Source: Geoalkalibacter ferrihydriticus DSM 17813 (GTDB lineage Bacteria; Desulfobacterota; Desulfuromonadia; Desulfuromonadales; Geoalkalibacteraceae). Taken from it: a DNA stretch of 64,000 bases. The position numbers were made by a program, and so were the translations under genes. The stretch covers positions 128,955-192,954 of the forward strand of contig NZ_JWJD01000004.1 in NCBI RefSeq assembly GCF_000820505.1, given 5' to 3'. The notes under the pieces were generated by a model that was given only the letters and a program-made list of their open reading frames with translations, was not told where the DNA came from and made no database searches. This document shows, piece after piece, positions 52,746 to 61,167 of the stretch; the first letter of the stretch is position 1, and each line of letters begins with the position of its first letter.

Positions 52746-54252
52746 CGCCTCCCTTGGCGTTGTTTCCCACCGGATCGGCGGGCAATTCTATGGTGAACAC
52801 GGCGCCCTGCCCTGGACGGCTTTCCATGAAAAGCCGTCCCCGGTGTTCTTCCAGCAGGCGGCGGCAGATGGCAAGGCCCAAACCCGTTCCCTGACTTTTG
52901 GTGGTAAAAAAGGGTGTAAAAATCTGCTCAAAGGCCTCCGGAGGAATTCCGGGGCCGCTATCGGCGACGCGGATACGCACCCATTGGCGCCCGTCCTGCT
53001 CATGAAGCTCGGTCGCCACATGCAGAGTTCCTCCCTGCTCCATGGCCTGCAGAGCGTTGATGACGATATTGAACAACACTTGCTGAATCTGTTTTGCATC
53101 GACCCACACCGGCGGCAGCGCATCCGCCAGAGACTTGCGGCGCTCGACATTACCGGCTTCGGGATGCTGATCAGCAAAAAACAGGGTGCGGCCGACAAGA
53201 TCGTTGATATCGACATGAGAAAACTCCGGCCGGCCCGGGCGGCCGAAATGCAGCAAATCCGTCGCAGTCTTGTTGAGTCGGGCAATCTGCACCAGCACTT
53301 CGTCGACCACGGATTTGCGCTCATCATCGCGGTCAAATGCCTCGGAGAGCACCTCAATCGCCGCGCTGATGCCCGCCAAGGGGTTTTTTATCTCATGAGC
53401 GACGCCGGTTGCCATCTCACCCACCGAGGCCAGGCGGTCGGCGTGTTCCATCTGTTGAAAGTGATAGTCCTGAAGCTGCTTTCTGGCATTTTCCAGATTA
53501 TCGACCATGGCATTGAAACCCAGCGCCAGTTGGCCGATTTCGTCGTTATGCAACGGCTTGGCGCGCACAGCCAAATCGCCCTGCTCCACCTGGGTCATCA
53601 GCCCGGCCAACTGGCCCAGGGGCCGCTGAACGAAACGCAGCAACACCCAACTGATCCCGGCCACCAGAACCACAACCATGATGAGCGTCGAGCCTGCAAA
53701 AAGGGCAGTCGTAGCGCGCAATTGCTCGCGGGTTTCGGCCAGGGACACATGCAAACCCAACACTCCGAGGACCTCCTCGTCGGCCTCGTGGCAGACAATG
53801 CAGGCCGATCCGGATCGGATCACGGATTGAATGCTGAGCCACTCCTCGTTGTCCGCGACGAAAATCCCGTCCCGTTCTCCGTTGCGAAATAACTGCAAAT
53901 CCCTGACGTCGACGGGTTGGCCGATCTCGGTTGCCCGTGATGAGCGCAGCACCCTGCCGTCGGGATGAAAAATCTGCACTTTGCGCAGATGCGGGCTGTT
54001 GCCCACCAGTTCAAGCACGATCTGCACTTCCTCGGTGTTGCCGGTACACATGGCATTGGCGATGGAACGCTCGACCGTGGAGAGCAGCACATCGGCATGC
54101 TGGCGCGAAACATCGAAGAGGTGCTGACGTTCGCGCTGGAGGTGAAAAAGAGTAAAAGTGCCGATGCCCACCACCAGCAGGGTGACATTGAAAATGAGAA
54201 TCCGGGTGATCAGGCGGACATCGGCATTTTTCAATGATCGAAACCTTTCCAC
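52726..54252 (-). CDS. Histidine kinase with a haem-c motif in its periplasmic sensor domain
   Basis: 508 residues from GTG 54252. TM1 is at about 17-36 and TM2 at about 184-206, enclosing a periplasmic domain of about 150 residues. Near its end lies CIVCH (151-155, in RSGSACIVCHEADEEVLGVLGLHVSL in pieces), a c-type haem attachment site. A HAMP domain (about 207-260), a HisKA with H286 (VAHEIKNPLAG) and a HATPase with NALQAMEQGG, ADSGPGIPPE and GTGLGLAICRRLL follow. Haem attachment in the periplasm would make it a redox, oxygen or NO sensor. It is 5 bases downstream of the transketolase gene and overlaps its regulator by 20 bases. Confidence 0.93.
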   Translation of the reverse strand: MERFRSLKNADVRLITRILIFNVTLLVVGIGTFTLFHLQRERQHLFDVSRQHADVLLSTVERSIANAMCTGNTEEVQIVLELVGNSPHLRKVQIFHPDGRVLRSSRATEIGQPVDVRDLQLFRNGERDGIFVADNEEWLSIQSVIRSGSACIVCHEADEEVLGVLGLHVSLAETREQLRATTALFAGSTLIMVVVLVAGISWVLLRFVQRPLGQLAGLMTQVEQGDLAVRAKPLHNDEIGQLALGFNAMVDNLENARKQLQDYHFQQMEHADRLASVGEMATGVAHEIKNPLAGISAAIEVLSEAFDRDDERKSVVDEVLVQIARLNKTATDLLHFGRPGRPEFSHVDINDLVGRTLFFADQHPEAGNVERRKSLADALPPVWVDAKQIQQVLFNIVINALQAMEQGGTLHVATELHEQDGRQWVRIRVADSGPGIPPEAFEQIFTPFFTTKSQGTGLGLAICRRLLEEHRGRLFMESRPGQGAVFTIELPADPVGNNAKGGDDCGQT

Positions 54253-54257
54253 CCCAC

Positions 54258-55196
54258 CTAACGGATGCGCTTTTTCTGAATAACCCTCTCGGCCGCCTCG
54301 ACCAGTTCGGCCGCCGTCAATCCGTAATAAGCCAGCAACTCCTCGGCGGTGCCTGATTGTCCGAAGACATCGCGCAGCCCGATTCGTTCCACCGGCACCG
54401 GATAACCCTCGGCCACCACTTCACACACCGCGCCGCCCAGACCGCCGATAACGGAGTGCTCCTCGGCTGTCACCAGCGCACCGGTTTCACGCGCCGCCTG
54501 CAAAAGCAGATCGACATCCAGAGGTTTGATGGATCCCATGTGCACGACGCGCGCATCGATGCCGCCTGCGGCGAGAATCTCCGCCGCCGCCAGCGCCTGT
54601 GCCGTCATCAGGCCGGTGGTGACAAAGGTCAGATCCTTGCCTGGGCGCAGCAGACGCCCCTTGCCTATGGAAAACTCGGTATTCTCGGGAAACACCTGCG
54701 GCACCTTGGAGCGCCCCAGACGCATGTAAACAGGTCCGTCATAAGCGGCGACAGCCCGCACCGCGGCAGCGGTTTCCGGCCCGTCGGCGGGGCAGAGCAC
54801 CACCATGTTGGGCAGCGCCCGCATGATGGCCAGATCTTCCACGGATTGGTGAGAACCGCCGTCTTCACCGACAGTGATGCCGCCGTGGGTAGCGACCACC
54901 TTGACATTCAGGCGCGGATAAGCCAGGGATTGGCGAATCTGCTCAAATGCGCGCCCGGAGGCAAATACGGCAAAGGTTGAAGCGAAAGGGATCTGACCAC
55001 CGGCCGCCAAGCCGGCCGCCATCCCCACCATGTTGGCCTCGGCGATGCCGGCGTTGAAAAAGCGCTCGGGGAATTCTTTGGCGAACTGGGCGGTCTTGGT
55101 CGAGCCGGACAGGTCGGCATCGAGCACGACGATGGAAGAGTTTTCGCGGCCGAGTTCCACCAGGGTCCGGCCGTAAGCGTCACGCGTTGCAATCAT
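54258..55196 (-). CDS. Transketolase, C-terminal subunit
   Basis: A 312-residue protein corresponding to the pyrimidine-binding and C-terminal domains of transketolase. ATRDAYGRTLVELG opens it, then FNAGIAEANMVGMAAGLAAGG, carrying the catalytic Glu that activates thiamine diphosphate, and GGSHQSVEDLAIMRALPNM. The C-terminal domain has DVFGQSGTAEELLAYYGL. With the N-terminal subunit encoded just upstream it forms a split transketolase, which moves two-carbon units between sugar phosphates. In anaerobes lacking the oxidative pentose pathway this supplies ribose and erythrose phosphates. Confidence 0.94.
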   Translation of the reverse strand: MIATRDAYGRTLVELGRENSSIVVLDADLSGSTKTAQFAKEFPERFFNAGIAEANMVGMAAGLAAGGQIPFASTFAVFASGRAFEQIRQSLAYPRLNVKVVATHGGITVGEDGGSHQSVEDLAIMRALPNMVVLCPADGPETAAAVRAVAAYDGPVYMRLGRSKVPQVFPENTEFSIGKGRLLRPGKDLTFVTTGLMTAQALAAAEILAAGGIDARVVHMGSIKPLDVDLLLQAARETGALVTAEEHSVIGGLGGAVCEVVAEGYPVPVERIGLRDVFGQSGTAEELLAYYGLTAAELVEAAERVIQKKRIR

Positions 55197-55260
55197 GGGC
55201 TGCGAGTTCCTTTATGCAAGAGCTTAAAAAATGAGGTCCGCGGGCCGGCCTGATCATGGC

Positions 55261-56088
55261 TCAGGCGTGGCCCAGGTGCTCCAGGGCGCGCTCAAGTTCC
55301 TCGTCGCTGGGCGGCACGCCGTGGTAGCTGGCCTTGTGCTCGAAGAAAGGCACACCTTTGCCCTTGACCGTGCGCGCGATAATCAGGGTCGGGCGGCCGC
55401 TGCAGTCGGCGGCATCGGCTAGGGCGCGGGCAATGGCATCAAGGTCGTGACCATCGACTTCCAGAACGTGCCAACCGAAAGCCAGAAACTTTGGACCCAG
55501 GGGCGCCACGCGCATGACTTTGTCGACTTCGCCGTCGATCTGCAAACCATTCCAATCAAGCAGCGCGCACAGGTTGTCAACGCCGTAATGGGCGGCGGCC
55601 ATGGCCGCTTCCCAGATCTGGCCTTCCTGCACCTCGCCGTCGCCGAGCAGGCAATAGGTACGGCTCTTGCGCCCCTGCAGACGCGCCGCCAGGGCCATGC
55701 CCACCGCCTGGGACAGGCCCTGCCCCAAAGAACCGGTGCAGACTTCAACTCCGGGGGTTTTTCGCATGTCGGGATGGCCCTGCAAGTGACTGCCGAGGCG
55801 CCGCAGGGTTTTGAGATCCTCAGCCGGAAAATAACCGGCCTGAGCCAGGCACGCATAAAGGGCCGGCGCCGCATGCCCCTTGGAAAGGACGAAACGGTCA
55901 CGGTCGACCCAGTGCGGATTGCTGGGGTCGTGACGCATCTGGTGAAAAAACAGCACCGTCAAGGCATCAATGGCCGAAAGACTGCCACCGGTATGACCCG
56001 AGCGGGCCGCGTTGAGCATCTTGAGTACATCGACCCGCAATTGGCGGGCCTGTTCGCCAAGTTCCTGCAGCTGCAATTCGTCGAGCAT
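55261..56088 (-). CDS. Transketolase, N-terminal subunit
   Basis: 275 residues from ATG 56088, preceded by GGAG; an upstream in-frame start would fall in sequence without similarity. It forms the ThDP-diphosphate-binding half: KMLNAARSGHTGGSLSAID, SKGHAAPALYACLAQAG, GSLGQGLSQAVGMALAARL and the GDGEVQEGQIWEAAMAA metal/ThDP motif (about 150-166). The two halves are 64 bases apart. Confidence 0.94.
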   Translation of the reverse strand: MLDELQLQELGEQARQLRVDVLKMLNAARSGHTGGSLSAIDALTVLFFHQMRHDPSNPHWVDRDRFVLSKGHAAPALYACLAQAGYFPAEDLKTLRRLGSHLQGHPDMRKTPGVEVCTGSLGQGLSQAVGMALAARLQGRKSRTYCLLGDGEVQEGQIWEAAMAAAHYGVDNLCALLDWNGLQIDGEVDKVMRVAPLGPKFLAFGWHVLEVDGHDLDAIARALADAADCSGRPTLIIARTVKGKGVPFFEHKASYHGVPPSDEELERALEHLGHA

Positions 56089-56144
56089 GGTAGATCGATC
56101 TCCTTTGAGGGCGCCGGGCCGGAACAGATACGGGCCCAAATGGT

Positions 56145-56549
56145 CTAGAGGTCCTTGTCAGTAAGATAGGAAAAAATAAGATCATCAAGACTGGTGGGTT
56201 GCGCATCCGGGGCCGGCGGCGCAACCCGAGGTTGATCCGCACCTGCCGGGGAGTCGCAAGCGGCGCCGGGAATCCGCGCCGCGATCAGTGCGTCGAAGCC
56301 CCCATCCTTAAGCCGGCGCAACATGGTTTTGTGCTGCTCCTTCATGAGGTCTTCGACAACGGAGGCCAAACGATCGGCTTTGATGATGTCGGCGTAAGAT
56401 GTCTTTTTGCTGGCGATGATGGTGCCGCCGCGATAGAGCAGAGTTATGATAAACGGGTTCTTCTGTCCGCCATCTTCGGTCTGGACATGATAGAGTTCGC
56501 CCTCATAGCGAACATTGTGATTGAACCCAACGACCATCGCAACTCTCAT
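56145..56549 (-). CDS. Small conserved protein of unknown function
   Basis: 134 residues, or 130 if translation begins at the second ATG (56537). The N-terminal 75 residues look like a compact domain: VVGFNHNVRYEGELYHVQTEDGG, then FIITLLYRGGTIIASKKTSYADII and VVEDLMKEQHKTMLRRLKDG. A Pro/Ala-rich linker and a short helical tail (SLDDLIFSYLTDKDL) follow. I have a sense that the domain is conserved in Geobacter relatives but cannot name it. There is no signal peptide, membrane helix or catalytic signature. It lies between metH and the transketolase genes. Confidence 0.72.
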   Translation of the reverse strand: MRVAMVVGFNHNVRYEGELYHVQTEDGGQKNPFIITLLYRGGTIIASKKTSYADIIKADRLASVVEDLMKEQHKTMLRRLKDGGFDALIAARIPGAACDSPAGADQPRVAPPAPDAQPTSLDDLIFSYLTDKDL

Positions 56550-56590
56550 GAAACCAGTGGAAAATCAATCCCTTGATAACACACTCCGCG

Positions 56591-56618
56591 AAATGGCGCA
56601 ACCCTGTTTCCGCCATTT
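56591..56618. repeat. Inverted repeat between metH and the small conserved gene
   Basis: AAATGGCG (56591-56598) and CGCCATTT (56611-56618) form a perfect 8-bp stem with a 12-base loop, just downstream of the metH stop on the minus strand. No T-tract follows it in that direction, so it is more likely a leader or processing hairpin than a terminator. Confidence 0.45.
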
Positions 56619-56625
56619 AACAAAA

Positions 56626-59019
56626 TTATTTAATAAGGAGCCTCTTTATTTTCTCCACGGCGGCCATGGCGTCGCCGCCATAAAGGTCGGCGCCGATGCG
56701 CGCGGCATATTCTTCCGTGACGACCGCGCCGCCGACCAGGGTAAAGGCCTTGATCCCTTCGTCGCGCAAACGCTGGAGGGTATGCTCCATCTGCGCCAGG
56801 GTGGTGGTCATGAGCGCCGAGAGTCCGACGGCATCTACCTGGCGCTCACGTGCAACGGAAACAATGCGCTCGGCGGGCACATTCTTGCCCAGGTCGATGA
56901 CTTCGAAGCCGTGATTTTCCAGCAGGGTGCAGACGATATTCTTTCCGATGTCATGGATATCGCCTTCCACGGTCGCCATAAGGATGCGTCCCAGGCGCGG
57001 ACCCATCTCGCCCGGCATGCGCTCCTTGATGCGGGCGAAGGCGGCATGCATGGTTTCTGCGGACAACATGACCTGGGGCAGAAAGATCTGCTTGGCACCG
57101 AAGCGCCGCCCGATCTCTTCGAGTCCGGGCAGCAACCCCTCGTTGCTGATGGTCATGGCCTCGAGTCCCTCGGCAAATGCCTGGTCCACCAGGGCCGCGA
57201 CACCTTCGCGATCGCCTTCGATAATCGCCGTGGCCAAGCGATCTCGAATCCCCGCGCCCCCCTCGGCCAAGGGCACGGCCAGGGGCGCGGTCACACCGCT
57301 GTAATGGGCGATGAATTCCTCGGCCCGCACGTCCCGACCCAACAACACCATGGCGGCGCGAAAGCTGTCCATCATTCGCTCTTCTTTGGGATTGATGATG
57401 GCGAGATCCAGTCCGGCCTCAAGAGCCATGGCAAAAAACGCCGAGGAAAGAATGATCCGGCTGGGCAGTCCGTAGGAGATATTGCTGACCCCCAGCACCG
57501 TCGCCAAACCCAGTTCGGACTTCACCTGGCGCAGGGTACGCAGAGTTTCCGGCGCCCCCTTCTGCTCGGCGGACACGGTCAACACCAGCCCGTCTATCAC
57601 CACATCACAGGCCGGCAATCCAGCCTGCTGCGCGGCCTGCAGAATCTTGCGGGCAATGGCGACGCGACCTTCGGCGGTGGCCGGGATTCCTTCCGCGTCC
57701 AGGGCCAGACCGATGACCGCCGCTCCGTACTTGCGGGCCAGGGGCAAAACAGCCCGCAGGCTTTTTTCTTCGCCCGACACCGAATTGATGAGCACCTTGC
57801 CATCCACCGCCTTGAGCGCCCGCTCCAAAGCCAAAGGGTCGGAGGAATCAAGAACCAGGGGCGCGGCCGCCACGCCGGCGACCGCGAACACCGCTCGCTC
57901 CAGGGCTGCCGGCTCGTCCACTCCCGGCGCGCCGCAGTTGATGTCGAGCAGCGCCGCCCCGGCCGCCGTCTGCTCCTGGGCCTCGCGGCGGATGTAGCCG
58001 GTCTTGCCCTCGCGCAGCTCAGCGGAATAGGCTTTTTTCCCCGTAGGATTGATGCGTTCGCCGATCACCGCGCAGGGGGCCGTACCGCCGACCGGCACGA
58101 CCGCGCCGCGGCTGGAAAGAAATAAGCGACGCGGCGGTGGCGTCCAGGATTGATCGCGCCCCTGGAGGGCGGCACGCATGGCATGGATATGGGTGGGCGT
58201 TGTACCGCAGCAGCCGCCGATGACGCGCACTCCCAGCGCAATCATGCGACCGTGAAAAGCTGTCATATCCTCAGGCGTTCCGGGAAAAACGGTCTGGCCA
58301 TCGACCAGCTGGGGCAGGCCGGCATTGGCCTGGGAAATGAGCGGAAGATGGCAGACCGCGCGCATTTTTTCCAGCAGAGCGACAATCCCTTCAGGCCCCA
58401 GCCCGCAATTGGAGCCGATTACATCCACGCCGAGGCCTTCGAGAGTCACAGCCGCGGCCTCCGGCGGCGTACCAAGAACGGTGCGACCACCGTCGTCGAA
58501 AGTCATTTGTGCAATGATCGGCAGTTCGGAAAATTCACGACAGGCAACCACCGCGGCGCGCAATTCACGAATATCGAGGAAAGTTTCACAGCTCAGCAGA
58601 TCGGCGCCGGCATCGACCGCAGCCCGCACCTGCTCACCGAAAACCTCCACCATTTCATCGAACCCGGCATCGCCCACCGGCTCCAGAAAACGCCCCGTCG
58701 GCCCCAGAGACAGGGAGACAAAGCCTTCACCGGCCGCGGACCGCGCCAGTTCGACCGCCCGCGCGTTGATCTCGCGAACCCTGTGCTCCAAGCCGTAATG
58801 CCCGAGCTTGACGCGGTTGCCGCCGAAAGTGTTGGTCACGATAATGTCGGCACCGGCCTGGGCATATTCGCGATGTACGGCGGCCACCACGTCGGGCGCG
58901 GCGAGATTCATCTCCTCGGGACAGCCTCCGGGCGCCAGTCCCCGCTCCTGCAGCATGGTGCCCATGGCGCCGTCAAGAACCAGCACACGCTCTTTTAGGG
59001 CCTGAAGAAAACGACTCAT
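56626..59019 (-). CDS. metH: Cobalamin-dependent methionine synthase, short form without reactivation domain
   Basis: 797 residues. Homocysteine-binding domain (about 1-290) with the zinc ligands ending in VIGGCCGTTPTHI; pterin-binding domain (about 310-570, opening VIGERINPTGKK, with DINCGAPGVDEP); helical cap and B12-binding Rossmann domain (about 590-797) with the cobalt-ligating GDIHDIGKNIV. The C-terminal AdoMet activation domain of E. coli MetH (1227 residues) is absent, as in several anaerobes, so another protein must rescue oxidised cob(II)alamin. The start overlaps the GerMN gene stop (ATGA). Confidence 0.96.
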   Translation of the reverse strand: MSRFLQALKERVLVLDGAMGTMLQERGLAPGGCPEEMNLAAPDVVAAVHREYAQAGADIIVTNTFGGNRVKLGHYGLEHRVREINARAVELARSAAGEGFVSLSLGPTGRFLEPVGDAGFDEMVEVFGEQVRAAVDAGADLLSCETFLDIRELRAAVVACREFSELPIIAQMTFDDGGRTVLGTPPEAAAVTLEGLGVDVIGSNCGLGPEGIVALLEKMRAVCHLPLISQANAGLPQLVDGQTVFPGTPEDMTAFHGRMIALGVRVIGGCCGTTPTHIHAMRAALQGRDQSWTPPPRRLFLSSRGAVVPVGGTAPCAVIGERINPTGKKAYSAELREGKTGYIRREAQEQTAAGAALLDINCGAPGVDEPAALERAVFAVAGVAAAPLVLDSSDPLALERALKAVDGKVLINSVSGEEKSLRAVLPLARKYGAAVIGLALDAEGIPATAEGRVAIARKILQAAQQAGLPACDVVIDGLVLTVSAEQKGAPETLRTLRQVKSELGLATVLGVSNISYGLPSRIILSSAFFAMALEAGLDLAIINPKEERMMDSFRAAMVLLGRDVRAEEFIAHYSGVTAPLAVPLAEGGAGIRDRLATAIIEGDREGVAALVDQAFAEGLEAMTISNEGLLPGLEEIGRRFGAKQIFLPQVMLSAETMHAAFARIKERMPGEMGPRLGRILMATVEGDIHDIGKNIVCTLLENHGFEVIDLGKNVPAERIVSVARERQVDAVGLSALMTTTLAQMEHTLQRLRDEGIKAFTLVGGAVVTEEYAARIGADLYGGDAMAAVEKIKRLLIK

Positions 59020-59639
59020 TGGATTCCCCCTTGGGCAGGCGATGTGGAAAGATCATCACTGCCGCCAACGCCCAGGGGCGGACGGCCGTAACGAAAATCA
59101 GCCGGCACCGGCGCGCGCAGATCGACATGACCCTTAAGCGACTCCACCGCCTGACCGGCAACGAGAATACGCACCTGGCGCAGATGCGGAAAATTGACCG
59201 CCAAGGTGTTGGCCAGGCCGTAAACGGTCAGCAGTTCCGAGATGCTTCCGCCGGGATGGCGCGTTACCAGGTCGCGGGTGAAGTCGACGGTTACCGTCTC
59301 CTCATCAAAAGCCACGCCCAGGACACGGGTTTGCGGCGGCAGCACCGGTATCAGATCGGCGCGCGGGCCCTTGATCAAGGCTTCAATCACCGCATGAACG
59401 CACTTCTCGTTATCGGGACAGTCCGGCATCTCGCGCTGCTCGGCCACCAGGAACTCACCCTGAAGGTCGGCAAAATAGAGAATAATTTCACGCATTGCCG
59501 GTGCCTCGGCAGGGGTCTCGACACCCTTTTGCGCGGGCGCGAACCAGCCCGCCTTGCCTGCCCAAAACGCCAGCGCGCCAACCACCAGCAGTAAAACAAC
59601 CAGCCCGGCAATCCATTTACCGGTGCGATCAAAGATCAT
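59016..59639 (-). CDS. Membrane-anchored GerMN-domain protein
   Basis: 207 residues from ATG 59639. A single N-terminal membrane anchor (about 8-26, WIAGLVVLLLVVGALAFWAG) is followed by a linker and a GerMN domain (about 50-180): EIILYFADLQGEFLVAEQREM, AVIEALIKGPRADLIPVLPP, VTVDFTRDL and LTVYGLANTLAVNFPHLRQVRILVAG in pieces. GerMN domains occur in spore germination and envelope lipoproteins; in this Gram-negative setting the role is unknown. It overlaps metH by 4 bases, a linkage that may just be operonic. Confidence 0.82.
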   Translation of the reverse strand: MIFDRTGKWIAGLVVLLLVVGALAFWAGKAGWFAPAQKGVETPAEAPAMREIILYFADLQGEFLVAEQREMPDCPDNEKCVHAVIEALIKGPRADLIPVLPPQTRVLGVAFDEETVTVDFTRDLVTRHPGGSISELLTVYGLANTLAVNFPHLRQVRILVAGQAVESLKGHVDLRAPVPADFRYGRPPLGVGGSDDLSTSPAQGGIQ

Positions 59640-59687
59640 GGCGTACCCCTTGCCTTTTCCTCTATTAATTGTGTTACGCCCAATCGC

Positions 59688-59769
59688 GCCGCGGGACGTG
59701 GCGGTTGAGTACCGCCGTGAATGTCTGAGCCGCGGGCGAGTTATTGGCCGCAAGCGATACCGGCGCCGC
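59688..59769. repeat. Diverged copy of the 134-bp dispersed palindromic element
   Basis: The stretch aligns with about 30874-30950 at roughly three quarters of positions, sharing GGCGGTTGAG, AATGT and TGAGCCGC at equal spacing. Neither 13-base terminal repeat is kept. It lies downstream of murI and ends at its stop codon. Confidence 0.6.
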
Positions 59770-60581
59770 TAACCGATTTCGACCTGCTTGACACCCCCCA
59801 GAGGTGCGCCCCAAAAAGTGCCGCCGACGCGCTCGAAACGCTCCGGTACGTCGGTCACGAAAAAACGGTGTGGACCGGGCGGCGAGCGTCGCAACAGATC
59901 TTGCTCGGCCAGTGCCCGGGCCACAGTCGCGGCCGTTTCTTCCGCCGAGTCGACCAGTGCCACCTCGGGGCCGAAAAAATCTCCGAGAATAAGTTTAAGC
60001 AGGGGATAGTGCGTACAACCCAGCACCAGCGCATCGATTTTTTCGGCGGCCAGGCCCGTCAGGTACTCCTGTGCAACCAGACGGGCAATGGGATGCTCAG
60101 ACCAGCCCTCCTCCGCCAGGGGCACAAACAGGGGACAGGCCGTCGTACTCACCTGAATTCGCGAATCAAGGGCCTGGATAGCCCGGGTATATGCGCTGCT
60201 CTTGATGGTGCCTTCGGTGCCGATCACGCCCACGCGCCGACTGTGCGTCAACTGAACCGCACGCGCGGCGCCTGGCTGGATAACACCGAAGACGGGGATC
60301 TGAAAACGCTCTTCCAGCACCGGCAGCGCCACCGCCGAGGCGGTGTTGCAGGCGACCACCAGCACCTTGACGCCAAGGGCGGTGAGAAAACCCGCCGCCT
60401 CCTGGGCATAGCGAGTAACGGTTGAACCACTCTTCGTCCCGTAAGGAACCCGCGCGGTGTCGCCCAAATAGATCAACTCTTCATCAGGCAGCAGGCGGGA
60501 CAGCTCTTTTAGTACCGTCAACCCCCCGACGCCGGAGTCGAAAACGCCTATCGCACGTTCGGAAACCACTGCCGTGTCCAT
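59769..60581 (-). CDS. murI: Glutamate racemase
   Basis: 270 residues from ATG 60581; the longer open frame extends upstream without similarity, and a GTG five codons in is another possible start. It makes D-glutamate for peptidoglycan. The N-terminal IGVFDSGVGGLTVLKEL is typical, and the two catalytic cysteines are C78 in VVACNTASA and C189 in LGCTHYPLL, with the acidic residues in their usual places. A GGAGAGG lies directly before the chosen ATG. Confidence 0.95.
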   Translation of the reverse strand: MDTAVVSERAIGVFDSGVGGLTVLKELSRLLPDEELIYLGDTARVPYGTKSGSTVTRYAQEAAGFLTALGVKVLVVACNTASAVALPVLEERFQIPVFGVIQPGAARAVQLTHSRRVGVIGTEGTIKSSAYTRAIQALDSRIQVSTTACPLFVPLAEEGWSEHPIARLVAQEYLTGLAAEKIDALVLGCTHYPLLKLILGDFFGPEVALVDSAEETAATVARALAEQDLLRRSPPGPHRFFVTDVPERFERVGGTFWGAPLGGVKQVEIG

Positions 60582-60726
60582 CCTCTCCGGAAATGCCCGA
60601 GCCCCTGTGACGCACCCCCGAAAAAACCAATTATTTTCCAAGGATTCAAGCCAGGGAATGGTAGAAAAGCGACCCGACAAAGTCAAGAGAAATGGCGGTT
60701 TTTGACTTCCTCCCAAAATGGAAAAC

Positions 60727-60735
60727 TGCTATAGT
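60727..60735 (+). promoter_or_regulatory. Putative extended -10 promoter before the small membrane-protein gene
   Basis: TGCTATAGT fits the extended -10 pattern TGnTATAAT with one mismatch. The nearest -35-like TTGACT (60702-60707) is too far (22 bases) to be its usual partner. Expected initiation is near 60742, about 40 bases before ATG 60783. Confidence 0.35.
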
Positions 60736-60782
60736 CAGAATTTGGCTCCACGGCAGACCTCGTTAACCCGCAAAGGCTCGAC

Positions 60783-61115
60783 ATGGACTGGTCAGGCATA
60801 ACAGAGTTTTTCCGTCACCTGCGAACCGACCGCATCCTTGACACTCTGCGCCAGTGGAATCTCGGCGAACTCATTGCCACCCCCTGGTTCCTCGGCTCGG
60901 TCCTGGCGCTGGCACTGACAGCCTTCTTCCTGCGCCGGCGCATGCTGCTGGCAATAATTCTTGGCGCTGCGGGATTCGCCTGGCTGACTTCCTATACCCT
61001 GGAGCGCGGCACCTCCCTGGAGGGCGGATCCAACGAAGGACTGCTGGTCTTTGTCGGTGGCGGCGTGGTCTTGGTGGGCGTGGTTCTCTACCTGGTATTT
61101 ATTCGCTCCGACTGA
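60783..61115 (+). CDS. Small membrane protein of unknown function
   Basis: 110 residues with about three hydrophobic segments: PWFLGSVLALALTAFFL (about 34-50), MLLAIILGAAGFAWLTSY (about 54-71) and LLVFVGGGVVLVGVVLYLVFI (about 87-107). The first 30 residues are amphipathic and charged. I recognise no family. It precedes the dehydratase-like gene by 52 bases on the same strand. Confidence 0.65.
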   Translation: MDWSGITEFFRHLRTDRILDTLRQWNLGELIATPWFLGSVLALALTAFFLRRRMLLAIILGAAGFAWLTSYTLERGTSLEGGSNEGLLVFVGGGVVLVGVVLYLVFIRSD

Positions 61116-61167
61116 AAGCTGTCCGCTGGACCAGGATCGTTTACCCACTCTTTTTCGCAGAAGCCCA

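Noticed and set aside
56521-58125. A plus-strand open frame of 534 codons
   Set aside because: Antisense shadow of metH; low-complexity composition and no motif.
60702-60735. A classical sigma-70 promoter using TTGACT and TATAGT
   Set aside because: The spacer of 22 bases is too long; only the extended -10 element was kept as a weak call.
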